Part shown: positions 5,279 to 12,467 of the stretch, piece after piece
Position numbering within the stretch: the first letter of the stretch is position 1
Layout of the letters: every line of letters begins with the position of its first letter
DNA from: Christensenella sp. UBA1385
Lineage (GTDB): Bacteria; Bacillota; Clostridia; Christensenellales; Aristaeellaceae
Assembly: GCA_002305755.1 (NCBI GenBank)
Contig: DBQV01000056.1
Location: 1-18,324, forward strand
Direction: 5' to 3'
DNA length: 18,324 nucleotides
Translations under genes and position numbers: made by a program
Notes under the pieces: model-generated
Told to the model about the DNA's origin: nothing
Databases searched by the model: none
What the model saw: the letters and a program-made list of their open reading frames with translations, nothing else

Positions 5279-7198
5279 ATGTCCAAAAAAACATGGTCCA
5301 CCATCCTTGTGGTCGTGCTGGTGGTTGCCGCCGCTGTCGGCATCTACTTCGCAACCAAGCCCGCCGCCGAACCCGCGGCCCCCGCGGAGGAAGTCTCCTC
5401 AACCCCCTCTGTCGAGCCCGTAACGGAGGCACCCACGGCTGAACCCGCCACCGAGGCGCCCACGGCTGAACCCGCTACCGAGGCGCCCACGGCTGAACCC
5501 GTCACCGAAGCGCCCACGGCCGAGCCCGTAACGGAGGCGCCCACGGCTGAGCCCGCCACCGAGGCCCCTGCCGCTGAGCAGCCCAAGGCTGATGAGGCTG
5601 TCGAGAAGGCCGCCGAAGCGGTGCAGGATGCCGCTGCCGCCGTCGCAGCCGCTGCCGGTGACAAGGTTGAGGAAGCCGCTGCCGCCGTCGCCCAGACGGC
5701 TGAAGAAGTGAAAGAGACCGCCGAAGAGGCCGTGACCGCCGTTGCCGACAAGGCCGAAGAGGCGAAGGACGCCGCTGCGGAAGCCGCTGCCGCCGTCGCC
5801 GACAAGACGCAGGAAGCTGCCGCCGAAGTGACCGAGAAGGCTGAAGAAGTGGTCGCCGAGGTGACCGAGAAGGCCGAAGAAGTGGCCGCCGAAGTGACCG
5901 GGAAGGTCGAAGAAGTGGCCGCCGAAGTGACCGAGAAGGCCGAAGAAGTGGCCGCCGAGGTGACCGAGAAGGCCGAGGAAGTCGCCGCTGAAGTGATGCC
6001 CGCCGCCTGCAAGGTGAAGGCCAGCATCTGGCACACCTTTACCAAGGGCCAGGAGGAGTATCTGGCCAAGGCCGTGAGCGACTTCAATGCCTCTCAGGAT
6101 AAGTACGAGATCGAGCTGCTGAGCCAGCCCTATGACGGCTTCCTTGGCAATGTGAAGAGCGCCGTCATCGCCGGCGTCGGCCCCGACATCATCTTCAACT
6201 ACGCTTCCGAGGCTGCCAGCTATGTCAGCGGCGGCTACCTGACCGACCTGAGCCAGTATATCTATGACGAGGAGATCGGCATCGAAGGTTTCGACGGATC
6301 TCTGGTCGAAGGCGTGATGAACGGCGAAGTGAAGGCCTTTGTGGATGGCGGCATCCACTACCTGCCCGCCTACACCACCGGCCCCATCCTCTTCTACAAC
6401 AAGACCCTGTTTGACGAGCTGGAGATCAAGGTGCCCACCACCTGGGAAGAGATGGAAGCGGCCGCCAAGCTGATCAAGGAAAAGAAAGGCATCGCCGCCC
6501 TGGGCTGCGACAGCCTGACCGACCTGGTGCAGATGTTCATCATGGAGACCCCCGGCGCCGGCTACATCGATGTGGAGAAGAAAGAAGTGCTCTTTGACAC
6601 GCCTGAGGTGCGTGCCAAGATCCAGTGGCTGGTCGACATGGTGAAGGAAGGCTACTTCCTGATCAAGTCCACCGGCAACTACTTCTCCGAGGACTTCAAC
6701 GCGGGCATCGTGGCCAGCTACATCGGCTCTTCCGCCGGCTTCCCCTACATCAAGCCCGCGGACGACGCCTTTGAGTTCGCCATGGCGCCCGTCCCCGCCG
6801 CCACCTGGTATCCTTCCTGGAACCGCGGCCCGATCGTGTTTTACTACAAGGACGACGCGAGGGCGCAGGCTGCCTATGAGTTTGTGAAGTACTTCATCTC
6901 GGCCGATGTGAACGCCGGCTGGGTGGAGGCCGTCACCGCTCTGGCCCCCTACAGCTGGACAAAGGAAACCGAAGCCTACAAGGCCTATATCGCGCAGGAT
7001 ACGCTGGCCGCGCAGGCGCTGGACGCCGTGGCGAAGAACCTGAATATCGCCGGTTCTCTGCCCGCCGTGGAGGGCGCGAACGTGGTTCGTGACGCGCTGA
7101 AGGCCGCCATCGAAAAGGCCGCCCTGGGCGACCTGAGCGTGGACGAGGCCTGGACCGAGGCCGTCACCGTTTCCAACGCCGCCCTGCAGGGCAAGTAA
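5279..7198 (+). CDS. Membrane-anchored sugar-type ABC solute-binding protein with repeat stalk
   Basis: A 639-residue protein in three parts. Residues 1-26 are MSKK plus a hydrophobic stretch (ILVVVLVVAAAVGIYFA) with no lipobox cysteine, so it probably stays as a membrane anchor. Residues 45-98 are six TAEPxTEAP-like 9-residue repeats. Residues 104-239 are an Ala/Glu/Lys/Val-rich helical region whose last 55 residues are five 11-residue repeats (TEKAEEVAAEV). From about 246 to the end is a family-1 (MalE-like) binding protein, beginning ASIWHTFTKGQEEYLAKAV and holding GPDIIF and TWEEMEAAAKLI. Typical binding proteins of this class are about 420-450 residues with a lipid anchor. The start ATG at 5279 follows AGGGAGG by 5 nt. 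The ligand is probably a sugar or oligosaccharide, judged by family and partners. Confidence 0.9.
   Translation: MSKKTWSTILVVVLVVAAAVGIYFATKPAAEPAAPAEEVSSTPSVEPVTEAPTAEPATEAPTAEPATEAPTAEPVTEAPTAEPVTEAPTAEPATEAPAAEQPKADEAVEKAAEAVQDAAAAVAAAAGDKVEEAAAAVAQTAEEVKETAEEAVTAVADKAEEAKDAAAEAAAAVADKTQEAAAEVTEKAEEVVAEVTEKAEEVAAEVTGKVEEVAAEVTEKAEEVAAEVTEKAEEVAAEVMPAACKVKASIWHTFTKGQEEYLAKAVSDFNASQDKYEIELLSQPYDGFLGNVKSAVIAGVGPDIIFNYASEAASYVSGGYLTDLSQYIYDEEIGIEGFDGSLVEGVMNGEVKAFVDGGIHYLPAYTTGPILFYNKTLFDELEIKVPTTWEEMEAAAKLIKEKKGIAALGCDSLTDLVQMFIMETPGAGYIDVEKKEVLFDTPEVRAKIQWLVDMVKEGYFLIKSTGNYFSEDFNAGIVASYIGSSAGFPYIKPADDAFEFAMAPVPAATWYPSWNRGPIVFYYKDDARAQAAYEFVKYFISADVNAGWVEAVTALAPYSWTKETEAYKAYIAQDTLAAQALDAVAKNLNIAGSLPAVEGANVVRDALKAAIEKAALGDLSVDEAWTEAVTVSNAALQGK
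5411..5572 (+). repeat. 27-bp in-frame tandem repeat (six TEAP-type units)
   Basis: Six near-identical 27-bp units encode the 9-residue period TAEPxTEAP (x is Ala or Val) at residues 45-98 of the binding protein. Units differ mainly at third codon positions (for example GAGGCACCC versus GAGGCGCCC), which shows selection for the peptide. Thr/Pro/Glu-rich repeats of this kind are usually extended, flexible, surface-exposed spacers. Confidence 0.9.
5831..5995 (+). repeat. 33-bp in-frame tandem repeat (five 11-residue helical units)
   Basis: Five consecutive 33-bp units encode TEKAEEVVAEV, TEKAEEVAAEV, TGKVEEVAAEV and TEKAEEVAAEV twice (residues 185-239 of the binding protein). An 11-residue period with Ala/Val at spaced positions fits a right-handed or straight helical coiled coil, or an LEA-like amphipathic helix. 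More divergent copies (residues 104-184) precede them, so the array seems to have grown by repeated unit duplication. Confidence 0.9.
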
Positions 7199-7207
7199 GC
7201 GAATCCC

Positions 7208-7246
7208 GGGGGCTGCTGCCTGGCAGCAGCCCCCTCTTTTCATTTT
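7208..7246 (+). terminator. Strong hairpin terminator/attenuator between binding-protein and transporter genes
   Basis: GGGGGCTGCTGCC (7208-7220) and GGCAGCAGCCCCC (7222-7234) are exact inverted copies, giving an 11-13 bp GC-rich stem with a tiny loop, followed by TCTTTTCATTTT. It lies 10 nt after the binding-protein stop and 20 nt before the next gene, with no room for a new promoter. It most likely stops part of the transcripts, so the binding protein is made in excess over ATPase and permeases. Confidence 0.88.
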
Positions 7247-7266
7247 ATCGATGGGAGAATTCGGCT

Positions 7267-8328
7267 ATGCGCGTTGTGATGGAAAACCTCAGCAAAAAGT
7301 TTGGGCACTTTACCGCTGTCGATGATTTCAGCGTCACGCTGGAGGACGGAGAGCTGGTCTGCCTGCTGGGGCCTTCGGGCTGCGGCAAGAGCACGGTGCT
7401 GAACATGCTGGCCGGCATACTGCCCGTATCGGGCGGCAAGATCTATTTCGACGGGGAGGATGTTACCGACATCGCCCCCGAACAGCGCGGCATCGGGCTG
7501 GTCTTCCAGAACTATGCCCTCTACCCTCACATGACGGTGATGGGCAATATCTGCTTCCCGCTGGAGATCCAAAAGGTACCCAAGGCCGAGCGTGAAGCGC
7601 GCGCCGAGGAAATGGCCCGTCTGGTCCACATGGACAATATGCTTGGCCGCAAGCCCAAACAGCTTTCCGGCGGCCAGCAGCAGCGCGTGGCCATCGCGCG
7701 GGCTCTTGTCAAGAAGCCGCGCCTGCTTCTGCTGGATGAGCCGCTTTCCAACCTGGACGCGCGGCTGCGGCTGGAGATGCGCGAGGAGATCCGCCGCATC
7801 CAGCAGGAGACCAAGGTGACCACCATCTTTGTCACCCACGATCAGGAGGAGGCCATGTCCATCTCCGATCACATCGTGCTGATGAAGGACGGCGTGCTGC
7901 AGCAGCACGCACAGCCGCAAGCCCTCTATAACGACCCGCACAACCAGTTTGTAGCCGACTTTCTGGGGAACCCGCCCATCAACAACATCCCCGGCACGGT
8001 TTCCGGGGGCGTGTTCAGCGCGGGGCCAGGGGCGCAGCTGCGCCTGGATGACTTCAGGCGCGTGCCCGAAGGCGCGAAGGTGAACCTCTCCATCCGCGCC
8101 GAGAGCTTCGTGGTGGAGGATGCCCCGGCCCCCGACCGGATGAGCTGCCTGGTGGAGAATGTCTACCAGATGGGCAAGGAGGAGATGGCGCAGCTCAGCT
8201 TCGGCGCGCACAGCTTCAGGGCCTATATCTCATCAGATTATGGTCTCAGGCGGGGCGACACTGTACACCTGGGCCTGCGCAGCCGCGGCACCTTCGTGTT
8301 CGACCTGGAAACGGGGGCTCGCTACTGA
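7267..8328 (+). CDS. ABC importer ATPase, MalK/UgpC/MsmK type
   Basis: A 353-residue ATPase that would power sugar import on the inner side of the membrane. All motifs are intact: Walker A GPSGCGKST (35-43, K41), Q-loop VFQNYALYPHMTV, signature LSGGQ (133-137), Walker B LLLLDEPLSNLD (E158) and switch His191 (FVTHDQEEA). About 115 residues after the nucleotide-binding domain form the MalK-type C-terminal OB/TOBE domain, slightly shorter than MalK (about 370 residues in total). The phrase RLRLEMREEIRRIQ after Walker B is typical of this subfamily. The ATG at 7267 follows GGGAG by 9 nt. The stop shares one base with the next start (TGATG). Such ATPases may serve several permease pairs, but here a full set is adjacent. 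Confidence 0.94.
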   Translation: MRVVMENLSKKFGHFTAVDDFSVTLEDGELVCLLGPSGCGKSTVLNMLAGILPVSGGKIYFDGEDVTDIAPEQRGIGLVFQNYALYPHMTVMGNICFPLEIQKVPKAEREARAEEMARLVHMDNMLGRKPKQLSGGQQQRVAIARALVKKPRLLLLDEPLSNLDARLRLEMREEIRRIQQETKVTTIFVTHDQEEAMSISDHIVLMKDGVLQQHAQPQALYNDPHNQFVADFLGNPPINNIPGTVSGGVFSAGPGAQLRLDDFRRVPEGAKVNLSIRAESFVVEDAPAPDRMSCLVENVYQMGKEEMAQLSFGAHSFRAYISSDYGLRRGDTVHLGLRSRGTFVFDLETGARY

Positions 8329-9860
8329 TGCAGGCAGGCAGTCAGGCAATCGTCAATCGCAGGAAACGGCCCGGCGTGCGCCGCATGATGGCTCACATGG
8401 CCGTATTCGCGCTGCTGGGCGCGGCGCTGCTGGGCATGGGCCTGTACGGCTACCGCGCGCTGGACGAGCGCACGGCCGAGCAGAAAAGCATCGCCCGCGT
8501 GGACGTGCACCTGGAGGCGGCATCGGAGGAAGTGCAGGCTCTTGCCAGGGCTGCCGCCCCCGGCAGCGACGGGGAGATCAGGACGGGTGTAGATTCACGC
8601 AAGCGCAAGCTGAAAGAAAGCATCGCGTCCTCCGTGGCGCAGGGGCTGCCCAATGAGCAGATCGCCCGTGAGTCGGCCGATTATCTTCTGGGCGGCGTGC
8701 TGCGCCGCGTCAGCGATGAAGAGAAAGGCGCGGCCATCAGCAAAGCTTTTGCAGAAGGCATGGAGGGTCTTGCCGCCCGCATTGCGGAAAAGGTCGCTCA
8801 GGCGGAAAGCGCGATGAGCATCGCTAAGGCGCGTCTGAGCCTGCGCGTGACCGAGCCCGGTTACGCGCTGATGTACTATTATATGCCGCTGCTGGCCGCG
8901 GGCGCTTTCTGCCTGCTGTTTGCGGGCGCGCTGTTCTTCCTGTGGCTTCGCTACGATGAGCGCAAACGCGCGCGCGTGGGCGAGCTTTTGGAGCCCGTGG
9001 ATTACCTGCTGCCCTTTTTTCTGGGTGTGGCCATCTTCACGCTTTACCCCATCGTGCGCGTGGTCATCATGAGCTTTCAGGAGCGTTACAAGCTGGAAGG
9101 CACCTTTACCGGCTGGGGGTTTGGCAACTATCAGTATGTGATCGAAGGCATCGATGGAACCACCAACTACTTCCTGCAGGGCCTGCGCAATACCTTTCTC
9201 TACGTCATCTACACGGTGCCCATCTCAACGGCCCTTGCCATCGTCATAGCCTATCTGCTCAACCAGAAGCTGCGCCTCTCCGCCCTGTTCCAGACCGCTT
9301 ATTTCCTGCCGATGGTCACATCCATCACGGCGGTCGGCCTGGTATGGCGCTGGATTTTCAACCGGGATTTCGGTGTGCTCAATGCGCTGCTGAGCCTGCT
9401 GGGCGTCGACAAGATCAATTGGCTGCAGCAGGCATCCCACTCCATGTCGGTGCTGGTCATCTTCGGCATCTGGTCCGCGCTGCCATTCACCATCATCCTG
9501 CTGCTGAGTGGCCTGCAGAACATCGACGACACCTTTTACACCGTCGCCAAGGTAGATGGGGCCAGGCAGATGCGCATTTTCCGCCGCATCACGCTGCCGC
9601 TGCTCTCGCCCACCATCGGGCTGGTACTGATCATCAATTCCATCTCCGCCTTCAAGGTGTTTACCGAGGTCAACGTGCTCTTCAACGGCTCGCCAGGCCC
9701 TGTCAGCAACCTGTACACGGTGGTGTATTACATCTTTGACATGCTGCGCGAGAAGAACGAGCTGGGTCGTTCCGCCGCCGCGGCCATCATACTGTTTGTG
9801 TTCATACTGCTGTTCACGGCCCTCCAGCGCTTGCTGCAGCGCAAGTGGAAGTATGACTGA
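8328..9860 (+). CDS. ABC importer permease, MalF/UgpA type, with large N-terminal extension
   Basis: A 510-residue inner-membrane permease. Residues from about 220 on are an ordinary six-helix MalF/UgpA-type subunit of about 290 residues, with the ATPase-docking EAA loop at 401-429 (VAKVDGARQMRIFRRITLPL). The first 215 residues are extra: a basic start (RRKR), a membrane helix at 23-42, a polar helical region (43-182) and a second membrane helix at 184-206 ending in RYDERKRAR. Positive charges on both inner flanks place the 140-residue loop outside the membrane. E. coli MalF is also about 510 residues but its big loop sits elsewhere (between helices 3 and 4). The ATG at 8328 overlaps the previous stop; inner Met codons at 20, 21 and 24 would still retain the first helix. 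Confidence 0.9.
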   Translation: MQAGSQAIVNRRKRPGVRRMMAHMAVFALLGAALLGMGLYGYRALDERTAEQKSIARVDVHLEAASEEVQALARAAAPGSDGEIRTGVDSRKRKLKESIASSVAQGLPNEQIARESADYLLGGVLRRVSDEEKGAAISKAFAEGMEGLAARIAEKVAQAESAMSIAKARLSLRVTEPGYALMYYYMPLLAAGAFCLLFAGALFFLWLRYDERKRARVGELLEPVDYLLPFFLGVAIFTLYPIVRVVIMSFQERYKLEGTFTGWGFGNYQYVIEGIDGTTNYFLQGLRNTFLYVIYTVPISTALAIVIAYLLNQKLRLSALFQTAYFLPMVTSITAVGLVWRWIFNRDFGVLNALLSLLGVDKINWLQQASHSMSVLVIFGIWSALPFTIILLLSGLQNIDDTFYTVAKVDGARQMRIFRRITLPLLSPTIGLVLIINSISAFKVFTEVNVLFNGSPGPVSNLYTVVYYIFDMLREKNELGRSAAAAIILFVFILLFTALQRLLQRKWKYD

Positions 9861-9872
9861 GGGAGCGAAAAA

Positions 9873-10874
9873 ATGAGTAAAGTGACGAAAAACCGCCTTG
9901 GCACCGGCCTGTATATCTTCGGTGCGCTGCTGACCGCGTTTTCCCTCATCGCGCTGGCGGCCGGCCGGCGCGGCGCGCTCTCCCTCGCCCTGCCGTGCAT
10001 CGGTCTGGTCCTCACCGTCTTAGGCCTTTATCTCAACCACAGCTACCACACGCGCCAGGGCACCGCCCGCGTATCGCTCTATCTTCTGCTGGTGGTCGGC
10101 GCGCTGATCATGGTGTTCCCCTTCTACTGGATGATCTCCTCCGCCTTCAAAACCTCGGCAGAAATGAGCATCTACCCCCCTACCTGGGCCCCCAGGAACT
10201 GGCTGAACTTTGAAAATTTCCGTATCGCGCTCAATACCGCGCCTTTTGAAAAATACTTCCTCAACTCCGTCATGGTCACAAGCGCCAGCGTGGCCGCCAC
10301 GGCCATCACCACCATCCTGGCCGCCTTCGCCTTCTCACGGCTCAGTTTTCCGGGGCGCGAAGTGATCTTTTCCCTGCTGCTCAGCATGATGATGGTGCCC
10401 TTTGAGATGCTGGTCATCACCAACTACCAGACCATCGTGCGCGTCGGCCTCAATGACACACGCTTCGCACTGGTCATCCCCTTCACCAGCAGCATCTTCT
10501 ATACCTACATCCTGCGCAACTTCTTCCAGACCATCCCGGACGGCCTTTACTGGTCCGCCCGCGTGGATGGCTGCACCAACTGGCGCTATCTGTGGAAGGT
10601 GATGGTGCCCATCGCCCGCCCTTCGCTTGTGACCATCATCCTGCTCAACGGCCTCGCCTCCTGGAACAGCTTCATGTGGCCCCTGCTGGTCATCAAGACG
10701 GACGCCAACAGGACCTTGCCCTTCGGCCTTTATACCTTTACCACCGAGGTAGGCTCCAACAACGAACAGATGCTGGCCGCCTCCACCGTGGTGGTGCTGC
10801 CCATGATCCTGCTCTTCCTCTTCGCCAGAAAGCAGATCATCAACGGCGTCGCCCGGGGCGGCATCAAGGGATAG
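9873..10874 (+). CDS. ABC importer permease, MalG/UgpE type, with extra N-terminal hairpin
   Basis: A 333-residue permease and partner of the preceding gene. From about residue 66 it is a standard six-helix MalG-type subunit, with the family phrase FPFYWMISSAFKT after helix 1, the EAA loop (SARVDGCTNWRYLWKVMVPI) and the usual C-terminus (RKQIINGVARGGIKG). Before that are about 60 extra residues with two hydrophobic segments (12-30 and 35-54) joined by GRRG, so eight membrane helices are predicted instead of six. The ATG at 9873 lies 12 nt after the previous stop, with GGGAG 7 nt upstream. It is the last gene of the operon and is followed by a terminator. Confidence 0.92.
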   Translation: MSKVTKNRLGTGLYIFGALLTAFSLIALAAGRRGALSLALPCIGLVLTVLGLYLNHSYHTRQGTARVSLYLLLVVGALIMVFPFYWMISSAFKTSAEMSIYPPTWAPRNWLNFENFRIALNTAPFEKYFLNSVMVTSASVAATAITTILAAFAFSRLSFPGREVIFSLLLSMMMVPFEMLVITNYQTIVRVGLNDTRFALVIPFTSSIFYTYILRNFFQTIPDGLYWSARVDGCTNWRYLWKVMVPIARPSLVTIILLNGLASWNSFMWPLLVIKTDANRTLPFGLYTFTTEVGSNNEQMLAASTVVVLPMILLFLFARKQIINGVARGGIKG

Positions 10875-10935
10875 ACGGGGTAACTCAAAGTCTCCTCAGC
10901 ACAGGGCCATAACGAAAGCCTCACTCAAAACAAGG

Positions 10936-10963
10936 GGCCCCGCGGATGCGGGGCCTGTTCGTT
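10936..10963. terminator. Two-way terminator between the converging operons
   Basis: GGCCCCGC (10936-10943) and GCGGGGCC (10948-10955) form an 8-bp stem with a GGAT loop. TGTTCGTT follows on the plus strand. On the minus strand the stem is followed by CCCTTGTTTTGAG, so it can end the importer operon and also stop transcripts arriving from rsmA. The 60 bases between the permease stop and this hairpin hold no gene that I can support. Confidence 0.75.
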
Positions 10964-10974
10964 ATCGCATAAAT

Positions 10975-10993
10975 CAGCCCCCCGGCGGGGCTG
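10975..10993 (-). terminator. Hairpin just after rsmA
   Basis: CAGCCCC (10975-10981) and GGGGCTG (10987-10993) pair over 7 bp with a 5-nt loop, 5 nt past the rsmA stop. In the minus direction it is followed by ATTTATGCG, a weak T-tract. It may act together with the stronger hairpin further down, or it may protect the 3' end. Confidence 0.45.
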
Positions 10994-10998
10994 CAGGC

Positions 10999-11823
10999 CT
11001 ATCCCAGGATATCGGCCAGCCGGGCGTACTCCTCAAGGCTCAGCGCCTCGCCGCGCACGCCCGCGGGCAGCCCGGCCTGCTTCAGCGCCGCTTCCGCCGC
11101 CTCCCGGCTGAGCGCATAGGCGGGCATCAGGTTGTTCAGCAGTGTCTTCCGGCGCATGCGAAATCCCGTCTCGATCAGACGGAACAGGCGCCCCTCCTCG
11201 GTCTCCACGGGAGGCTTTTCCCGGATGCGCATGGTGACAAAGGCGCTGTCGCACTTGGGCGGCGGGGTAAACTTGTCCGCCCCGATGATCCTGACCACCT
11301 TCGGCTCTGTCCTGTAGGCCGACAGCAGCGCCAGCGGGCCGTAGGCGGGCGTAGAAGGCCCCGCCACCAGACGCTCCGCCGCCTCCGTCTGCACCATCAC
11401 GTTGATGGAGAGGAGGGGCAGCTTCAGCGACAGCAGCCTGTTCATGATGGGCGTGGTGATATAGTAGGGCAGGTTGGCCGCGATGTGGAAGGGACCGAGC
11501 GGGTCCAGCTTCTTTTCAAGGCCGGGCGCCATGACGTCGCCCTCGATCACCTCGACCCCTTCATAGCCGTGCAGCGTGACGCGCAGCACGGGGATCAGCT
11601 GCGGGTCCACCTCCATGGCCAGCACCCTGCAGCCGGCGCGCAGCAGCGCTTCCGTCAGCGCGCCCAGCCCCGGACCGATCTCAAACACCCGGTCTCCCGT
11701 CCCAAGGCCGCTGGCCGCCACCAGCTCATCCAGCAGGGATGTATCGCTTAAAAAATGCTGGCCCAGCGCCTGCTTGGCGTGAAAGCCTTTTCCGCCCCTG
11801 GCGGGCCGCGGTTTTGCCGTCAT
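10999..11823 (-). CDS. rsmA: 16S rRNA dimethyladenosine transferase RsmA (KsgA)
   Basis: A 274-residue enzyme of full family length. It transfers four methyl groups from S-adenosylmethionine to two adjacent adenines near the 3' end of 16S rRNA, a late step in 30S maturation. The sequence shows KQALGQHFLSD at the start, the SAM-binding loop VFEIGPGLGALT (47-58), the acidic EVD at 71-73 and the catalytic motif NLPYYIT (118-124), then a C-terminal helical domain. The ATG at 11823 lies 5 nt after GGAG and overlaps the rpe stop (ATGA), so translation is coupled. It is the last gene of the minus-strand operon. Its place after rpe is less usual: in Bacillus subtilis thiN follows rpe there and ksgA lies elsewhere. 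Confidence 0.96.
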   Translation of the reverse strand: MTAKPRPARGGKGFHAKQALGQHFLSDTSLLDELVAASGLGTGDRVFEIGPGLGALTEALLRAGCRVLAMEVDPQLIPVLRVTLHGYEGVEVIEGDVMAPGLEKKLDPLGPFHIAANLPYYITTPIMNRLLSLKLPLLSINVMVQTEAAERLVAGPSTPAYGPLALLSAYRTEPKVVRIIGADKFTPPPKCDSAFVTMRIREKPPVETEEGRLFRLIETGFRMRRKTLLNNLMPAYALSREAAEAALKQAGLPAGVRGEALSLEEYARLADILG

Positions 11824-12467
11824 GCCTTCTCCAGCGCGCGGATCTCCGCGATGGCCGCCGCGGGGTCGGGCGCGCCGAAAAGCGCCGTGCCCATCACCAG
11901 CCGCCGCACCCCGGCCCTGACCGCCAGCGCGGCGTTCTGCGCGTTCAGGCCGCCGTCCGCTGAAATCAGGCCATGATAGCCCATCTCGCGCAGCCTGAGC
12001 GCCTTGTCAAGGGCCTCGGGCATCATCTTCTGCCCGCCGAAACCCGGTTCCACGGTCATGATCAGCACCAGGTCCACGCTGTCCAGGTAGGGGGCCAGCG
12101 CCTGTGCGGGCGTGCCCGGCTTCAAGCTGAGGCCTGCCCGCAGGCCCAGGGCATGTATCCTGTCCAGCGCGGGCTGCACCTTGTCGCCCAGCTCGCAGTG
12201 GATGGTGATGTCGTCCGCCCCGGCGGACGCGAAAGCCTCGATGTACTTCTCCGCGTTGTCCATCATCAGGTGGACATCCTGCCGCACGGCGGGAAAACCG
12301 CGGCGCAGCGCGCGCGACAGATCGGGCCCAAAGCTCAGATTGGGCACGAAGTGCGCGTCCATGATGTCCACATGAAGCAGGTCGGCCCCGGCGTCCATCA
12401 GGCGCCGTACGTCCTCCCCAAGGCGCAGGGCGTCGGCGGCCAGCACCGACGGCGCGATCTCAATCAT
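11820..12467 (-). CDS. rpe: Ribulose-phosphate 3-epimerase
   Basis: A 215-residue TIM-barrel enzyme that interconverts ribulose 5-phosphate and xylulose 5-phosphate in the pentose phosphate pathway. The active-site segments are present: IAPSVLAAD, LHVDIMDAHFVPN (metal-binding His and catalytic Asp), DVHLMM, LIMTVEPGFGGQ and SADGG (second catalytic Asp). The usual MDG is MDA and the terminal phosphate-binding GSA is GTA; both are mild changes. The ATG at 12467 is 6 nt after TGGAGGG, which lies inside the end of rsgA (8-bp overlap). Position after rsgA is the standard Bacillota order. Confidence 0.95.
   Translation of the reverse strand: MIEIAPSVLAADALRLGEDVRRLMDAGADLLHVDIMDAHFVPNLSFGPDLSRALRRGFPAVRQDVHLMMDNAEKYIEAFASAGADDITIHCELGDKVQPALDRIHALGLRAGLSLKPGTPAQALAPYLDSVDLVLIMTVEPGFGGQKMMPEALDKALRLREMGYHGLISADGGLNAQNAALAVRAGVRRLVMGTALFGAPDPAAAIAEIRALEKA

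Noticed and set aside
5411..5995. CRISPR-like array
   Set aside because: The repeats are contiguous, in frame, and encode periodic peptides; there are no unique spacers and no cas genes nearby.
5399..7243. 614-codon open frame antisense to the binding protein, rich in Gly/Leu/His
   Set aside because: It mirrors the repeats and codon bias of the sense gene, has no ribosome site or recognisable domain, and runs against a well-supported gene.
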